This document shows positions 24,859 to 32,170 of a stretch of DNA of 64,000 bases, one piece after another. The DNA lies in the NCBI RefSeq assembly GCF_900176475.1, contig NZ_FWXX01000001.1, positions 310,001 through 374,000 on the forward strand, read 5' to 3'. The stretch is from Tropicibacter naphthalenivorans (GTDB taxonomy: Bacteria; Pseudomonadota; Alphaproteobacteria; Rhodobacterales; Rhodobacteraceae). The number at the start of each line of letters is the position of its first letter. The stretch's first letter is position 1. Under the pieces are notes generated by a model. That model did no database searches, was not told the DNA's origin, and saw only the letters and a list, made by a program, of their open reading frames with translations. Made by a program: the position numbers and the translations under genes.

Positions 24859-25577
24859 GCCGCCCCCGCATCGCCGTCACCACCTCGCAGCGCTCGGGCT
24901 GGCGGGTCTATCCGCTGATCAAGTTCAACCTCTGGCTGGTGGGCGGCCACGCGGAACGCTGGGGCGCGGGTCGCCCGGCCGATCTGGACAAGGTCGACGG
25001 GCTGATCATCGGCGGCGGCGACGACATCTCGCCCGATCTTTACGGCGGCCAGCTGGGCATCAGCGCCCGGCTTGACCCCGCGCGGGACGCGCTGGAACGG
25101 CACCTCGCGCAAGAGGCCTACGCCCGCAACATTCCCGTGCTGGGCATCTGCCGCGGCTCTCAGATGCTGAACGTGGCGCTGGGGGGGACGCTGGACCAGG
25201 ACGCCTTTGCCAGCTTTCCTGACGCCAAGTTCATCAAGACCATCCTGCCCAAGCGCACCGTCTGCGTCGATGCGGGCAGCACGCTGGACCGCGTCTGCGG
25301 CACCCAGCCGATGAAGGTCAACGCCCTGCACACCCAAGCGGTGGACAAGCTGGGCGACGGCCTGCGTGTGGCCGCCCGCGACGAGGCGGGAATGATCCAG
25401 GCGATCGAGCGCAACCGCGATCCGTTTTGCCTTGGGGTGCAGTGGCACCCGGAACACCTGTTCTATGCGCACCGCCAAAGAGCGATTTTCCGCGCGCTGG
25501 TGGTGGCCGCCAAAGCCCGCGCCGAGGCCTGCGCCCAGTCCCCCGCCGTCAACGAAGACGCCGCCGCCCAGACCTAA
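24855..25577 (+). CDS. Class I glutamine amidotransferase-like (peptidase C26) hydrolase
   Basis: A 240-residue hydrolase of the PuuD-like C26 family. The nucleophile Cys is in GICRGSQMLN (around residue 99). The catalytic His and Glu lie in LGVQWHPEHLF near the C-terminus. These enzymes cut gamma-glutamyl bonds. Overlap with the amidoligase gene (ATGA) suggests that the pair makes and removes, or remodels, the same gamma-glutamyl-type conjugate. A strong terminator follows, ending the stress-induced operon. Confidence 0.88.
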   Translation: MSRPRIAVTTSQRSGWRVYPLIKFNLWLVGGHAERWGAGRPADLDKVDGLIIGGGDDISPDLYGGQLGISARLDPARDALERHLAQEAYARNIPVLGICRGSQMLNVALGGTLDQDAFASFPDAKFIKTILPKRTVCVDAGSTLDRVCGTQPMKVNALHTQAVDKLGDGLRVAARDEAGMIQAIERNRDPFCLGVQWHPEHLFYAHRQRAIFRALVVAAKARAEACAQSPAVNEDAAAQT

Positions 25578-25596
25578 ATCCATGTGGACAATACAA

Positions 25597-25636
25597 AACC
25601 GCCCCGAGCTATCCAAAGGCCGGGGCGGTTTTTTCT
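25597..25636. terminator. Terminator between the amidotransferase and the convergent PRC-barrel gene
   Basis: A 10-bp stem AACCGCCCCG/CGGGGCGGTT with a 14-base loop is followed by TTTTCTT on the plus strand. The arm A-run gives it weak activity on the other strand too. Confidence 0.88.
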
Positions 25637-25662
25637 TATGTCTTCAAAGCCTGTCTAGCCGG

Positions 25663-26307
25663 TCAGTGGACCTCTTGCGGCTGCCAGCTGGGCACCGTCG
25701 CGCCCATCCGGGTTTCGGCCACGAAATGGCTGCGGTCCTTGGGCACATGGCGCAGGCTCTCGGCGTCCACATGCAGCGTCACGCCGCCGCTCTGCGAGAC
25801 CATGATGTCTTCAAGCGCGTTGCGCCCGGTGTCGATGTCTACGTCACGGATGCGGCCCAGCTCTCCCTGCGAGGAAAACAACGGCTTGCCGCGCAGATCA
25901 CGGCCCCAGACCCAACCGTCGGGTGCGCCCTTGGGCAGCTCTGTCTCGGGGCGCGACTGCCCCGCCAGCCAGGTGCCCACCATGGACGGCACCATGCCGT
26001 GACCAAAGGGCGCGGCCATCACGGCGGGCATCTGCGCCAGATCGGCGTCGTCACCTTCTGCCGCTTCGGCACGATCGCGCGCGGCGTCCAGCGCGCTTTG
26101 GTTCATGTGAATGGTCAGTTGCTCTTCGTTCGCGGCGACGCGAGAAGCGGTGATCAACACAGGCGCGGCCTTGAACCGGCCCCCAAGGTTCACACGCCAG
26201 TAAGCGACGCAACAGTTTTCGAGGTCGAGCAAGGCATCTTCGACGCGGCCCAAGTGGCCGCCCGTTGCATGCACTGCCGGGACCCCTGTCAGCTTTGTCA
26301 GTTTCAT
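25663..26307 (-). CDS. PRC-barrel domain protein, two barrels
   Basis: A 214-residue soluble protein with two PRC-barrel-like halves: residues 1-75 (MKLTKLTGVPAVHATGG ... VEDALLDLE) and about 125-205 (DLRGKPLFSSQGELGRIRDVDID). PRC-barrels bind other proteins or ligands in the photosynthetic reaction centre and RNA processing, but stand-alone members like this are mostly stress-associated and uncharacterised. The ATG at 26307 is preceded by AAGGAG at good spacing. A perfect EcfG promoter lies 28 bases further upstream, so it belongs to the general stress regulon. Confidence 0.8.
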   Translation of the reverse strand: MKLTKLTGVPAVHATGGHLGRVEDALLDLENCCVAYWRVNLGGRFKAAPVLITASRVAANEEQLTIHMNQSALDAARDRAEAAEGDDADLAQMPAVMAAPFGHGMVPSMVGTWLAGQSRPETELPKGAPDGWVWGRDLRGKPLFSSQGELGRIRDVDIDTGRNALEDIMVSQSGGVTLHVDAESLRHVPKDRSHFVAETRMGATVPSWQPQEVH

Positions 26308-26334
26308 CGATTTGCTCCTTTTACTTAATAGGAA

Positions 26335-26359
26335 AACGCCCCGCCCGCCAAAGGGTTCC
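26335..26359 (-). promoter_or_regulatory. EcfG promoter for the PRC-barrel gene
   Basis: On the minus strand, GGAAC (26359-26355), a 16-base spacer, then CGTT (26338-26335): an exact match to the alphaproteobacterial general stress consensus. It sits 28 bases upstream of the ATG. Confidence 0.82.
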
Positions 26360-26398
26360 ATGCCAAATCCGTGATGTATCGGGCTGTGGCACAAATGC

Positions 26399-26425
26399 AA
26401 AAAAGCGCCCCAAGGGGCGCCTTTT
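26399..26425 (-). terminator. Terminator after the flavin-fold stress protein gene
   Basis: A 7-bp stem GCGCCCC/GGGGCGC (26405-26420) with a very short loop is followed on the minus strand by six T. It lies 18 bases after the stop at 26439, and TTTT on the plus strand makes it potentially bidirectional. Confidence 0.75.
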
Positions 26426-26438
26426 CAAAGTCTTGCGA

Positions 26439-26954
26439 TCACGCTGCGATGCTCAGATGCAGCACCTTATGCGTGCCCACGTCGGGGTGGCTTTCGCCCT
26501 CGGTCATGGCGGCGCGCATCATCTTGAGCCCCACCAGCACCGGGTTGCCCTGCGACGCCCAGACAGAGGCCTCACGCGGGGTGAACTTGATCAGCTGCAC
26601 CGTCTCGTCCGCGCGGCCCTTTTCGAACCACGCCGCAACGGCGAAATTCCACAGCTCGTCGATCTTTTCGTCGCTGTTATAGGGCACCAGCGGGCCGGTC
26701 ATGCTGGCGTGATAGTCGCCAGAGCCGCTGACCAAGGTAAAGCCCGCCTGCGCGCCCTCGCCCATCGCCGCCACCAGATCGGTGTCAGAGGCGGTGATGA
26801 ACCACAGCGCGCCGCTGTCGGGATCGGCAAAATGCGTCATCGGCTGCGGATGCTGGCCAGAGCCCTGCACCCAAAGCATCCCGGTGCGCGTGTCGGACAG
26901 CTGGTCCCACAGTTGCTTTTCAGCTTCGATATCGGTTTCGGGACGATTGGCCAT
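26439..26954 (-). CDS. Pyridoxamine 5'-phosphate oxidase-like flavin-binding stress protein
   Basis: A 171-residue protein of the general stress protein 26 group in the pyridoxamine-phosphate-oxidase-like split-barrel fold. Segments GMLWVQGSGQHPQPMTHFAD, ALWFITASDTDLV and FTLVSGSGDYHASMTGPL match the flavin-binding sheet. Such proteins bind FMN or FAD, but their reaction is mostly unknown. The ATG at 26954 was chosen because the upstream frame is the CsbD gene read in another frame. It begins 2 bases after the csbD stop, so the two are one operon. Confidence 0.83.
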   Translation of the reverse strand: MANRPETDIEAEKQLWDQLSDTRTGMLWVQGSGQHPQPMTHFADPDSGALWFITASDTDLVAAMGEGAQAGFTLVSGSGDYHASMTGPLVPYNSDEKIDELWNFAVAAWFEKGRADETVQLIKFTPREASVWASQGNPVLVGLKMMRAAMTEGESHPDVGTHKVLHLSIAA

Positions 26955-26956
26955 GG

Positions 26957-27154
26957 TTACACCTTGTCCAGCATCGAATCGACAGCCTCGCGGGCTTCGT
27001 CCTTGGTCTTGCCAGCGCGCTGCTGGATCAAACCTTCGAGCTTTTGGCGGTTGCCGCGCGCCTCTTCGATCTCGTCGTCGGTCAGCTCGCCGTACGCCTC
27101 GCGCACGCGGCCTTTGATCTCGGTCCATTTGCCTTCGATAATATCGCGGTCCAT
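26957..27154 (-). CDS. CsbD family stress protein
   Basis: A 65-residue CsbD-family protein. Its WTEIKGRVREAYGELTDDEI core is the family signature, and the rest is helical and highly charged. CsbD was first seen as a sigma-B-dependent stress protein in Bacillus; its molecular role is unknown. The start MDRDIIEGKW at 27154 has AAAGGGAG upstream. It is followed directly by the split-barrel flavin protein gene. No EcfG promoter was found before it, so it may be read from the upstream transcript. Confidence 0.9.
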   Translation of the reverse strand: MDRDIIEGKWTEIKGRVREAYGELTDDEIEEARGNRQKLEGLIQQRAGKTKDEAREAVDSMLDKV

Positions 27155-27193
27155 GGGGTTTCTCCCTTTGAAAGTCACAAGTTACACGGGGGG

Positions 27194-27216
27194 AAAAGGC
27201 CGGGGTGATCCCGGCC
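27194..27216 (-). terminator. Terminator between the small membrane protein gene and csbD
   Basis: A 7-bp stem GGCCGGG/CCCGGCC (27198-27216) with a 5-base loop is followed on the minus strand by TTTT and then a C run. The short T tract suggests partial termination, which would leave some read-through into csbD. Confidence 0.65.
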
Positions 27217-27223
27217 CTGTTCG

Positions 27224-27448
27224 TTACTCAGCGGGCGGTTGCACGTCGATGGTGGGGACGGTGACGGTGACTTCTTCTTCGTCCACGTCGATGTCGCCAA
27301 CGTCGGCGTCAAACTTGGGCATGTTGCCACCCTCGACGGTCACATCAGGCAGGCGCGCCTCTTCGGTTTGGTCGATGTCGATCATATAAACGGCAAAGCC
27401 GATCACGACGGCGGCCACGATGGCGCCGATAATTGCTCCGGTTTTCAT
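27224..27448 (-). CDS. Small single-helix membrane protein of unknown function
   Basis: A 74-residue protein with one N-terminal transmembrane helix (GAIIGAIVAAVVIGFAVYMI, residues 4-23) and a very acidic tail rich in Asp, Glu and Val (DADVGDIDVDEEEVTVTVP). No family is recognised by eye. The ATG at 27448 has AAGGAG upstream. It lies within the stress island with a possible EcfG-type promoter 28 bases upstream, so it is likely a stress-induced envelope protein. Confidence 0.72.
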   Translation of the reverse strand: MKTGAIIGAIVAAVVIGFAVYMIDIDQTEEARLPDVTVEGGNMPKFDADVGDIDVDEEEVTVTVPTIDVQPPAE

Positions 27449-27475
27449 GGGGTATCTCCTTGCTTTCATTAGGAT

Positions 27476-27500
27476 AACTGGGGAGAAGGCATTTGGTTCC
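27476..27500 (-). promoter_or_regulatory. Weak EcfG-type promoter for the small membrane protein gene
   Basis: On the minus strand, GGAAC (27500-27496), a 16-base spacer, then AGTT. The first -10 base differs from the consensus. It sits 28 bases before the ATG at 27448, the same distance as the exact promoter of the PRC-barrel gene. Confidence 0.5.
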
Positions 27501-27503
27501 GTC

Positions 27504-27971
27504 TCACGCGGCCTTTATTTCCTGAGCCAGCGATTTTTCCAGTTCGTCAATGGGTTGGTTGGTCAAAACCTTGGCCACGTCGAACAGGATCTTGTCCTGA
27601 ACTTCCTTGTGCAGGCTGTTGCGCAGCTCGCTCAGCACAGGGCGCGAGGCCACGATCACCAGGTCATCAAACGCGCCCTTATGCGCCTGCTTGTACAGGT
27701 ACTCGCCCAGATCCTTGGCAAAACGTTCCTTTTCCAGCTCATGCCAGTCGGTGTCATCCACGGCGGATTTCTGACCGGGGCCGTTGTCGTGCATCCGGCC
27801 GGGGCGGTTGGCGGCCCAGTCCTGCGCCTTTGGATTGTCCTGAGTGTCCTTCTTGACGACCTCAAGGTTCATGTCGGTGGCGTCGCCGATGTTGCGCAGG
27901 AACAGGGCCTTTTCCCCATCCGCAACTAACACCCAAGCGCCGCGCGGCAGTCCAGACGTGCGGTCGGTCAT
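27504..27971 (-). CDS. Host attachment family protein
   Basis: A 155-residue protein of the 'host attachment' family, related to the bacterial eRF1-like (baeRF) proteins of the RNase-H-like/release-factor fold. WVLVADGEKALFL at the N-terminus and FDDLVIVASRPVLSELRNSL later are the family landmarks. The name comes from a plant-associated relative and does not show a role in attachment. A TTTCCTCCTG stretch, read on the minus strand as AGGAGGAAA, provides a strong ribosome binding site. It follows the DUF4112 gene by 21 bases on the same strand. Confidence 0.82.
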   Translation of the reverse strand: MTDRTSGLPRGAWVLVADGEKALFLRNIGDATDMNLEVVKKDTQDNPKAQDWAANRPGRMHDNGPGQKSAVDDTDWHELEKERFAKDLGEYLYKQAHKGAFDDLVIVASRPVLSELRNSLHKEVQDKILFDVAKVLTNQPIDELEKSLAQEIKAA

Positions 27972-27992
27972 ATCATTTCCTCCTGTTTTGAT

Positions 27993-28355
27993 TTAAATGC
28001 GAGAGAGTTCGTCCCGCAGCAGCGCGACATTGCGCTGGTTGGATTTAAAGCCCACGTCGAACAGGTCCCCCAGCAGCGGGACGCTGCCGATGACGCTGTC
28101 GATGGCGGTGTTCACACCCATCCGGGCGAGCACCCGCTTGCGCGCCCCAAGGCTGTGCGCCTGCTGGATGATCCACAGCGCCGGCGCAAGCGCGAGCGCA
28201 TCGCCCACCCCCGGCACCAGCCCAAGGATCGAATCCCAGCCCAAACGGATGCCCGTACCCGGTATGCGGTAGGCGCGGTCCAGTTTCGCGGCGAGGTTTT
28301 CGATGCGGGCCAGCCGGGCGGCGGCCTCAGCGGCGGGCAATGATGTAGACGGCAT
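27993..28355 (-). CDS. DUF4112 family membrane protein
   Basis: A 120-residue protein of the DUF4112 family. Its pattern AAKLDRAYRIPGTGIRLGWDSILGLVPGVGDALAL is typical, followed by a second glycine/proline motif (VIGSVPLLGDLFDVGFKSN). Two hydrophobic segments flank these turns, so it is probably membrane-associated. Function is unknown. The ATG at 28355 lies inside the end of the Pmp3 gene (29-base overlap in another frame), which indicates coupled translation. Confidence 0.84.
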   Translation of the reverse strand: MPSTSLPAAEAAARLARIENLAAKLDRAYRIPGTGIRLGWDSILGLVPGVGDALALAPALWIIQQAHSLGARKRVLARMGVNTAIDSVIGSVPLLGDLFDVGFKSNQRNVALLRDELSRI

Positions 28356-28485
28356 GGACGATCCCCGGAATGTAGCCAAGAATGGTCAGCAGGATGTTCA
28401 GCCAGAAATGCTTGCCCAGCCCCACTTGCAGGAACACGCCCAAGGGGGGCAGCAAAATAGCGATAAGGATGCGGATCAGGTCCAC
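28327..28485 (-). CDS. Pmp3/YqaE family small membrane protein
   Basis: A 52-residue proteolipid-like protein with two transmembrane helices, read by eye from the GTG at 28485 to a TGA at 28327-28329. The translation begins MDLIRILIAILLPPLGVFLQ and ends with GYIPGIVHAVYIIARR, both diagnostic of the Pmp3/YqaE family. These proteins are induced by salt, cold or osmotic stress in bacteria, yeast and plants and affect membrane potential. AGGAGG lies at good spacing before the GTG. It starts 28 bases after the BrkB stop and has its own EcfG promoter. It was too short for an ordinary open-frame cut-off. Confidence 0.88.
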   Translation of the reverse strand: MDLIRILIAILLPPLGVFLQVGLGKHFWLNILLTILGYIPGIVHAVYIIARR

Positions 28486-28512
28486 GGTAACCTCCTGTGG
28501 TTGCTTGCTTAA

Positions 28513-29499
28513 TTAACGCGCAAACACAGAGTCCGGTTCCTTGTCTTCGTCAGTTTCTTCGCCGCGCAGCGCGCCCAGCGTGTCCGCCTTGACGGCGCCG
28601 CGCGCACCCATGGGGCGGTCCGGCCCGGTGGTGGTGTCGATCTTGGTCTGGGCCTCCAGCTCGGCGTCGACGGTGGCGCCCAGCAGCACGATAAAGGCCG
28701 ACAGCCACAGCCAGGTCAGCAGCACGATCACCCCGCCCAGCGCGCCGAAGGTCGCGTTATAGTTGCCGAACATCTGGACATAAAGGCTAAAGCCAAAGCT
28801 GCCCGCCACCCACAGCGCGCAGGCCATCAGCGCCCCCGGCGTGATCCAACGCCACTTGGCGCGGCGGCGCGAGGGGCCGTAACGATACAGCATCGCAAGA
28901 CCAAAGGCGCCGACGCCAAACATCAAAGGCCAGCGCAGCAGCAGCACAACTTGGGTCAGGCGCGGACTGCCAAACCACGCCACCGCAGCGGGCAGCGCGG
29001 CCACCAGCACGACGCACAGCAAGAATCCAAGGATCAGCGCCAGCGTCAGACCATAGGTCAGCGCCGTCAGCTTGATAAAGCCGCGCCGTTCCTTTTCGCC
29101 GTTCACCACGTTCAGGCCGATCACGAAATTCGACGTCGCCCGCGAGGCCGAGTAAATCGCCAGCCCCAGCGAGAACAGCGCCGCAAGGCCAAGCCCGCCG
29201 TTGCGCGTGCCCACCACGTCTTGGACCTGTCCCATGACGATGTCCTTGGCCTGATCGGGCATCACGTTGGACAACGCGATCGAGGTCTCGACCAGCGCCT
29301 CTGTCGACAGGGTCATCCCGGCAAAGGCGACAGCGGCGGTGATCGCCGGGAACAGCGACAGCAGCCCGTAAAAGGCGACGCCCGCCGCCAGCAACCCGAT
29401 GTTGTGGTCGCCGATATTGCGGAACACCCGCGCGCCCAGATCGAACCACCCTTTTAGGGGGATGTGGCTGGGGCGACGGGCGGTGCGTCCTCGGGTCAT
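28513..29499 (-). CDS. YihY/BrkB family inner-membrane protein
   Basis: A polytopic protein of about 328 residues of the YihY/virulence factor BrkB family, often mislabelled RNase BN. Segments include NIGLLAAGVAFYGLLSLFPAITA, the glycine-rich FGALGGVIVLLTWLWLSAFIVLLGA, and a charged C-terminal tail of about 50 residues. An ATG at 29523 is in frame, but an EcfG promoter has its -10 element at 29532-29529. Transcription would then start near 29522, so ATG 29499 with AGGACA before it is the better start. Function is unknown; related proteins are thought to act in the envelope. Confidence 0.84.
   Translation of the reverse strand: MTRGRTARRPSHIPLKGWFDLGARVFRNIGDHNIGLLAAGVAFYGLLSLFPAITAAVAFAGMTLSTEALVETSIALSNVMPDQAKDIVMGQVQDVVGTRNGGLGLAALFSLGLAIYSASRATSNFVIGLNVVNGEKERRGFIKLTALTYGLTLALILGFLLCVVLVAALPAAVAWFGSPRLTQVVLLLRWPLMFGVGAFGLAMLYRYGPSRRRAKWRWITPGALMACALWVAGSFGFSLYVQMFGNYNATFGALGGVIVLLTWLWLSAFIVLLGATVDAELEAQTKIDTTTGPDRPMGARGAVKADTLGALRGEETDEDKEPDSVFAR
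28515..28540 (-). promoter_or_regulatory. EcfG promoter for the Pmp3 gene, inside the end of the BrkB gene
   Basis: On the minus strand, GGAAC (28540-28536), a 17-base spacer, then CGTT (28518-28515): an exact consensus match. It lies 30 bases upstream of the GTG at 28485, overlapping the last codons of the BrkB gene, so Pmp3-DUF4112 can be made apart from BrkB. Confidence 0.78.
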
Positions 29500-29528
29500 G
29501 CGGCTGTCCTGTTGTTTGTCCATAGCCC

Positions 29529-29553
29529 AACGCGCGGGCGGCGCGCCGGTTCC
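29529..29553 (-). promoter_or_regulatory. EcfG promoter for the BrkB gene
   Basis: On the minus strand, GGAAC (29553-29549), a 16-base spacer, then CGTT (29532-29529): an exact consensus match. It sits across the ATG side of the upstream frame and so decides the start at 29499. It lies beside the histidine kinase stop (29567). Confidence 0.78.
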
Positions 29554-29566
29554 GCGCGCGCGCCCC

Positions 29567-31306
29567 TCAGGCGGCGCGCTCGCCCTTTTTCTCGGGCTCG
29601 AAATCCACGCGCTCAAAGGTCACGCTGTAGGTGTAACAGCCCTCTTCGTCGACCACCTCGGCGCGAGTGTCCAGCTGGGCCTCAAAGGCGCGCATCAGCT
29701 TTCTGCCCAGACCGCTGCTTTGAAGCGAGTCAAAGTGCTCGTTCACCGCTTTGTCGTTCTTGGTGTTGCAGATGCGCAAAGTCACTTGGCTGGCGTCGTC
29801 GGTCACGTGCAGCTCGACCTTGATCCGGGCGTCGCCCTTGGACGAGGCGGTCGCGTATTTCAGCGCGTTGGTCAGCGCCTCGGCGGACAGCATCGACAGC
29901 GGCACGGCCTGATCGGGATACAGTTCGACATTGGCCAGATCGGTGGTGAGTTCGATGTTGGGCGCCAGCAGAGCCTGCGTCGCGTCATCCACCACCGCTT
30001 GCAGCAGGTCAGCCCCGTCCACGGTGGTCAGATCCGGCGCGGCGTACAGCGCACGGTGCAGCATCGCAAGGCCGCGCACCCGGCGCTGCAACCCTTCGAG
30101 CAGGAAACGCGCCTCGGCAGAGGTGGCCGTGCGCATCTGCATGTTCATGATCGAGGCGATCAGTTGCAGGTTGTTCTTGACCCGGTGGTGCACCTCTTTC
30201 AGCAGCACCTTCTTGTCGCGCAAATCCTGATCGCGGCGCTGTTCCGCCTCGGAGATCAGCAGCGCCATGCGGTTAAAGGCGCGCTCGGCCTCGGCCAGTT
30301 CCTCGGCGGGGTTGTCCAGCGTCAGGCTGCCCACCGTGCGATCGCCCAGCGCAAAGCGCCGCATGGCAGAGCGCAGCCCGCGCACATGCCGCACGACAAG
30401 GCGCTGCATGCCCAAATACGCCACGACGATCCCGGTGATCCACATCAGCAAGGGAAAAGCCAAGGCCAGTCGCGTCTGAAGGCTGCTCACCAGCCCGTCG
30501 CCAAAGTCATAGGGCGCGCTGCCCACCAGAACGACGCTGCCCGGCAACAGCTCGCTGACCGCGAACAGGCGGCGTTCGCCGTTGCGCGCCGTCGCCTCAA
30601 AGGTGCTGCCAGCGATGCCCACCAGCTGCTCGGGCTGCACGTCGCGCGGCAGCAGTTGCTCGGCGTCCTCGGCACCGTCGTTGGACACGACGATTTCGCC
30701 CTTGGCGTTGACCGTCAGCAAGCGCAGGTCTTTGGGTTCGGGCGTATCGACAAGGTTCAGGGTGCCGTTGGCGACCCGGTGGGGGATCGACACCACCGCC
30801 AGCCCGCGCAGATCGTTGTCGCGATAGATCGGCTGGATGACGATGGCCACGGACTCGCCGGATACGACGCCTTGGTGGCGCATGTTGATGACCGGACCGT
30901 TTTCGCGGATCGCCTCTTCGAATTCTGCGGTGCCCGCGAAGTCATAGACCTGATCCGAAGAGCTGCACACCATCTGGCCGTCGGTCTGGATGAACCCCGC
31001 AAAGACAAAGACCGGATGCGCGGTCACGAAATCCGCCATCGCCGTCTGGCACAGCGGCCCGGCGGCGGACATTGCCATCGCCCCCAAGCCCTGCGCCGCC
31101 CCCAGCGCCTGCTGGAACAGCTCGCGCTCGGCGTGGCTGGCGGCGACCGTCTCAGACATAAGAGAGGCGCGGGTAAACACCTGCGCCTCATCCATCACCG
31201 TCTTGGTCTGATACAAAGACAGAATCCCCAGAGGCAACAACGCAAGGGTCATCAAAACCACCACCCGCGCCGAAAGGCTTCTGGCGAACGTTCCTAGTCG
31301 TCTCAT
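29567..31306 (-). CDS. Membrane sensor histidine kinase, HisKA_2 family, of the general stress response
   Basis: A 579-residue kinase. Two transmembrane helices (about residues 15-33 and 283-303) flank a large periplasmic sensing domain (Cache-like by position). A HAMP-like linker precedes the HisKA_2 domain, with phospho-acceptor His374 in VHHRVKNNLQL, and a HATPase domain with SAEALTNALKYA follows. This kinase class phosphorylates PhyR in alphaproteobacteria. It lies 37 bases after ecfG and therefore probably in the nepR-ecfG transcript, which strongly suggests that it is the cognate PhyR kinase. The stimulus is unknown. Confidence 0.88.
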   Translation of the reverse strand: MRRLGTFARSLSARVVVLMTLALLPLGILSLYQTKTVMDEAQVFTRASLMSETVAASHAERELFQQALGAAQGLGAMAMSAAGPLCQTAMADFVTAHPVFVFAGFIQTDGQMVCSSSDQVYDFAGTAEFEEAIRENGPVINMRHQGVVSGESVAIVIQPIYRDNDLRGLAVVSIPHRVANGTLNLVDTPEPKDLRLLTVNAKGEIVVSNDGAEDAEQLLPRDVQPEQLVGIAGSTFEATARNGERRLFAVSELLPGSVVLVGSAPYDFGDGLVSSLQTRLALAFPLLMWITGIVVAYLGMQRLVVRHVRGLRSAMRRFALGDRTVGSLTLDNPAEELAEAERAFNRMALLISEAEQRRDQDLRDKKVLLKEVHHRVKNNLQLIASIMNMQMRTATSAEARFLLEGLQRRVRGLAMLHRALYAAPDLTTVDGADLLQAVVDDATQALLAPNIELTTDLANVELYPDQAVPLSMLSAEALTNALKYATASSKGDARIKVELHVTDDASQVTLRICNTKNDKAVNEHFDSLQSSGLGRKLMRAFEAQLDTRAEVVDEEGCYTYSVTFERVDFEPEKKGERAA

Positions 31307-31343
31307 TCAAGCTCCGCGTTATGGTCGCGCCTGGGGGCTGGGA

Positions 31344-31898
31344 TCAGGCCGCGCTTTGATTGTCCGCCACGATCCCAGAGGTCACCGTATCGGTCAGTTC
31401 GATCCGCTCATCTTCGTCCAGGTGCATCAACTCGGCCAAGCGCGCCCGCGCCCGGTTCACCCGGCTCTTGATCGTCCCGACCGCCACGCCGCACGCCTCG
31501 GCGGCCTCTTCGTAGGAAAAGCCGGATGCCCCAACAAGGATCAACGCCTCGCGCTGCTCATCCTTGAGCTCTGCAAAGGCGGTGTTGAAGTCGCGCATCT
31601 GCAAGCGCCCGTCATGATCGGGCTTTTGCGCCAGACCGGCGGACATTTCGCCATCGCTGTCCTGAACTTCGCGTTTGGCCTTGCGGTGGTGCGAGTAATA
31701 GGTGTTGCGCAGGATCGTAAACAGCCAAGCGCGCATGTTGGTGCCCGCCTCGAAGCTGTCGATCTTGCCCCAGGCTTTGACCAGTGCGTCCTGCACCATG
31801 TCATCGGCCAGCGCCGAGTTGCGGGTCAGGCTCATGGCGAATGCGCGCATCGCCCCAAGGTGTTCGACGATCTCGTCGCGCGGATCCCGGTTAGGCAT
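31344..31898 (-). CDS. ecfG: General stress sigma factor EcfG
   Basis: An extracytoplasmic-function sigma factor of 184 residues. Region 2 (LADDMVQDALVKAWGKIDSF, then NMRAWLFTILRNTYYSHHRK) and region 4 (LVGASGFSYEEAAEACGVAVGTIKSRVNRARARL) are both clear. It directs RNA polymerase to GGAAC-N16/17-CGTT promoters. Its start overlaps the nepR stop by 8 bases, the normal arrangement for sigma and anti-sigma in this system. Promoters of this type occur across the surrounding 12 kb. Confidence 0.94.
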   Translation of the reverse strand: MPNRDPRDEIVEHLGAMRAFAMSLTRNSALADDMVQDALVKAWGKIDSFEAGTNMRAWLFTILRNTYYSHHRKAKREVQDSDGEMSAGLAQKPDHDGRLQMRDFNTAFAELKDEQREALILVGASGFSYEEAAEACGVAVGTIKSRVNRARARLAELMHLDEDERIELTDTVTSGIVADNQSAA

Positions 31899-32067
31899 CG
31901 TCAGATTCCTCGGCCCTGGACGCGCCCGACGCCTCTTGGGCGCGCAATTGGTCTAACAATCGAGTAAACCGGTCGGGAACGTCCTGATTGACGACTTCTT
32001 CGAACGCCCGCTTGAGGTTCTCGTCAATCTCGCTCTGCAACCTTGATCGTTTGGCATTTTGCGTCAT
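31891..32067 (-). CDS. nepR: Anti-sigma factor NepR
   Basis: A 58-residue protein with the NepR core (LQSEIDENLKRAFEEVVNQDVPDRFTRLLDQL), the two helices that clamp EcfG and are captured by phosphorylated PhyR. The start at 32067 is the ATG closest to the family start; the longer frame runs through the promoter region. It is divergent from phyR, and its stop overlaps ecfG. Confidence 0.92.
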   Translation of the reverse strand: MTQNAKRSRLQSEIDENLKRAFEEVVNQDVPDRFTRLLDQLRAQEASGASRAEESDDA

Positions 32068-32104
32068 GTCGCGGGTATACCTGCTGTGGTTTTTTCTGCA
32101 AATT

Positions 32105-32141
32105 CGTGGAACCAACCCACAACTGCTGCGTTGGTTCCACG
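32105..32141. promoter_or_regulatory. Symmetric pair of divergent EcfG promoters between nepR and phyR
   Basis: A perfect 12-bp inverted repeat (CGTGGAACCAAC at 32105-32116, its complement at 32130-32141) with a 13-base centre. The plus promoter is GGAAC (32108-32112), N16, CGTT (32129-32132), leading to phyR. The minus promoter is GGAAC (32138-32134), N16, GGTT (32117-32114), leading to nepR-ecfG. Each -10 element lies within the other's arm. Confidence 0.85.
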
Positions 32142-32170
32142 AAAAGTTCAAAAAATATGGGACGAACACA

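Noticed and set aside
27504-27971. Attachment to a host, from the family name
   Set aside because: The name is inherited from one plant-associated protein. The context here is a general stress operon, so no host interaction is claimed.
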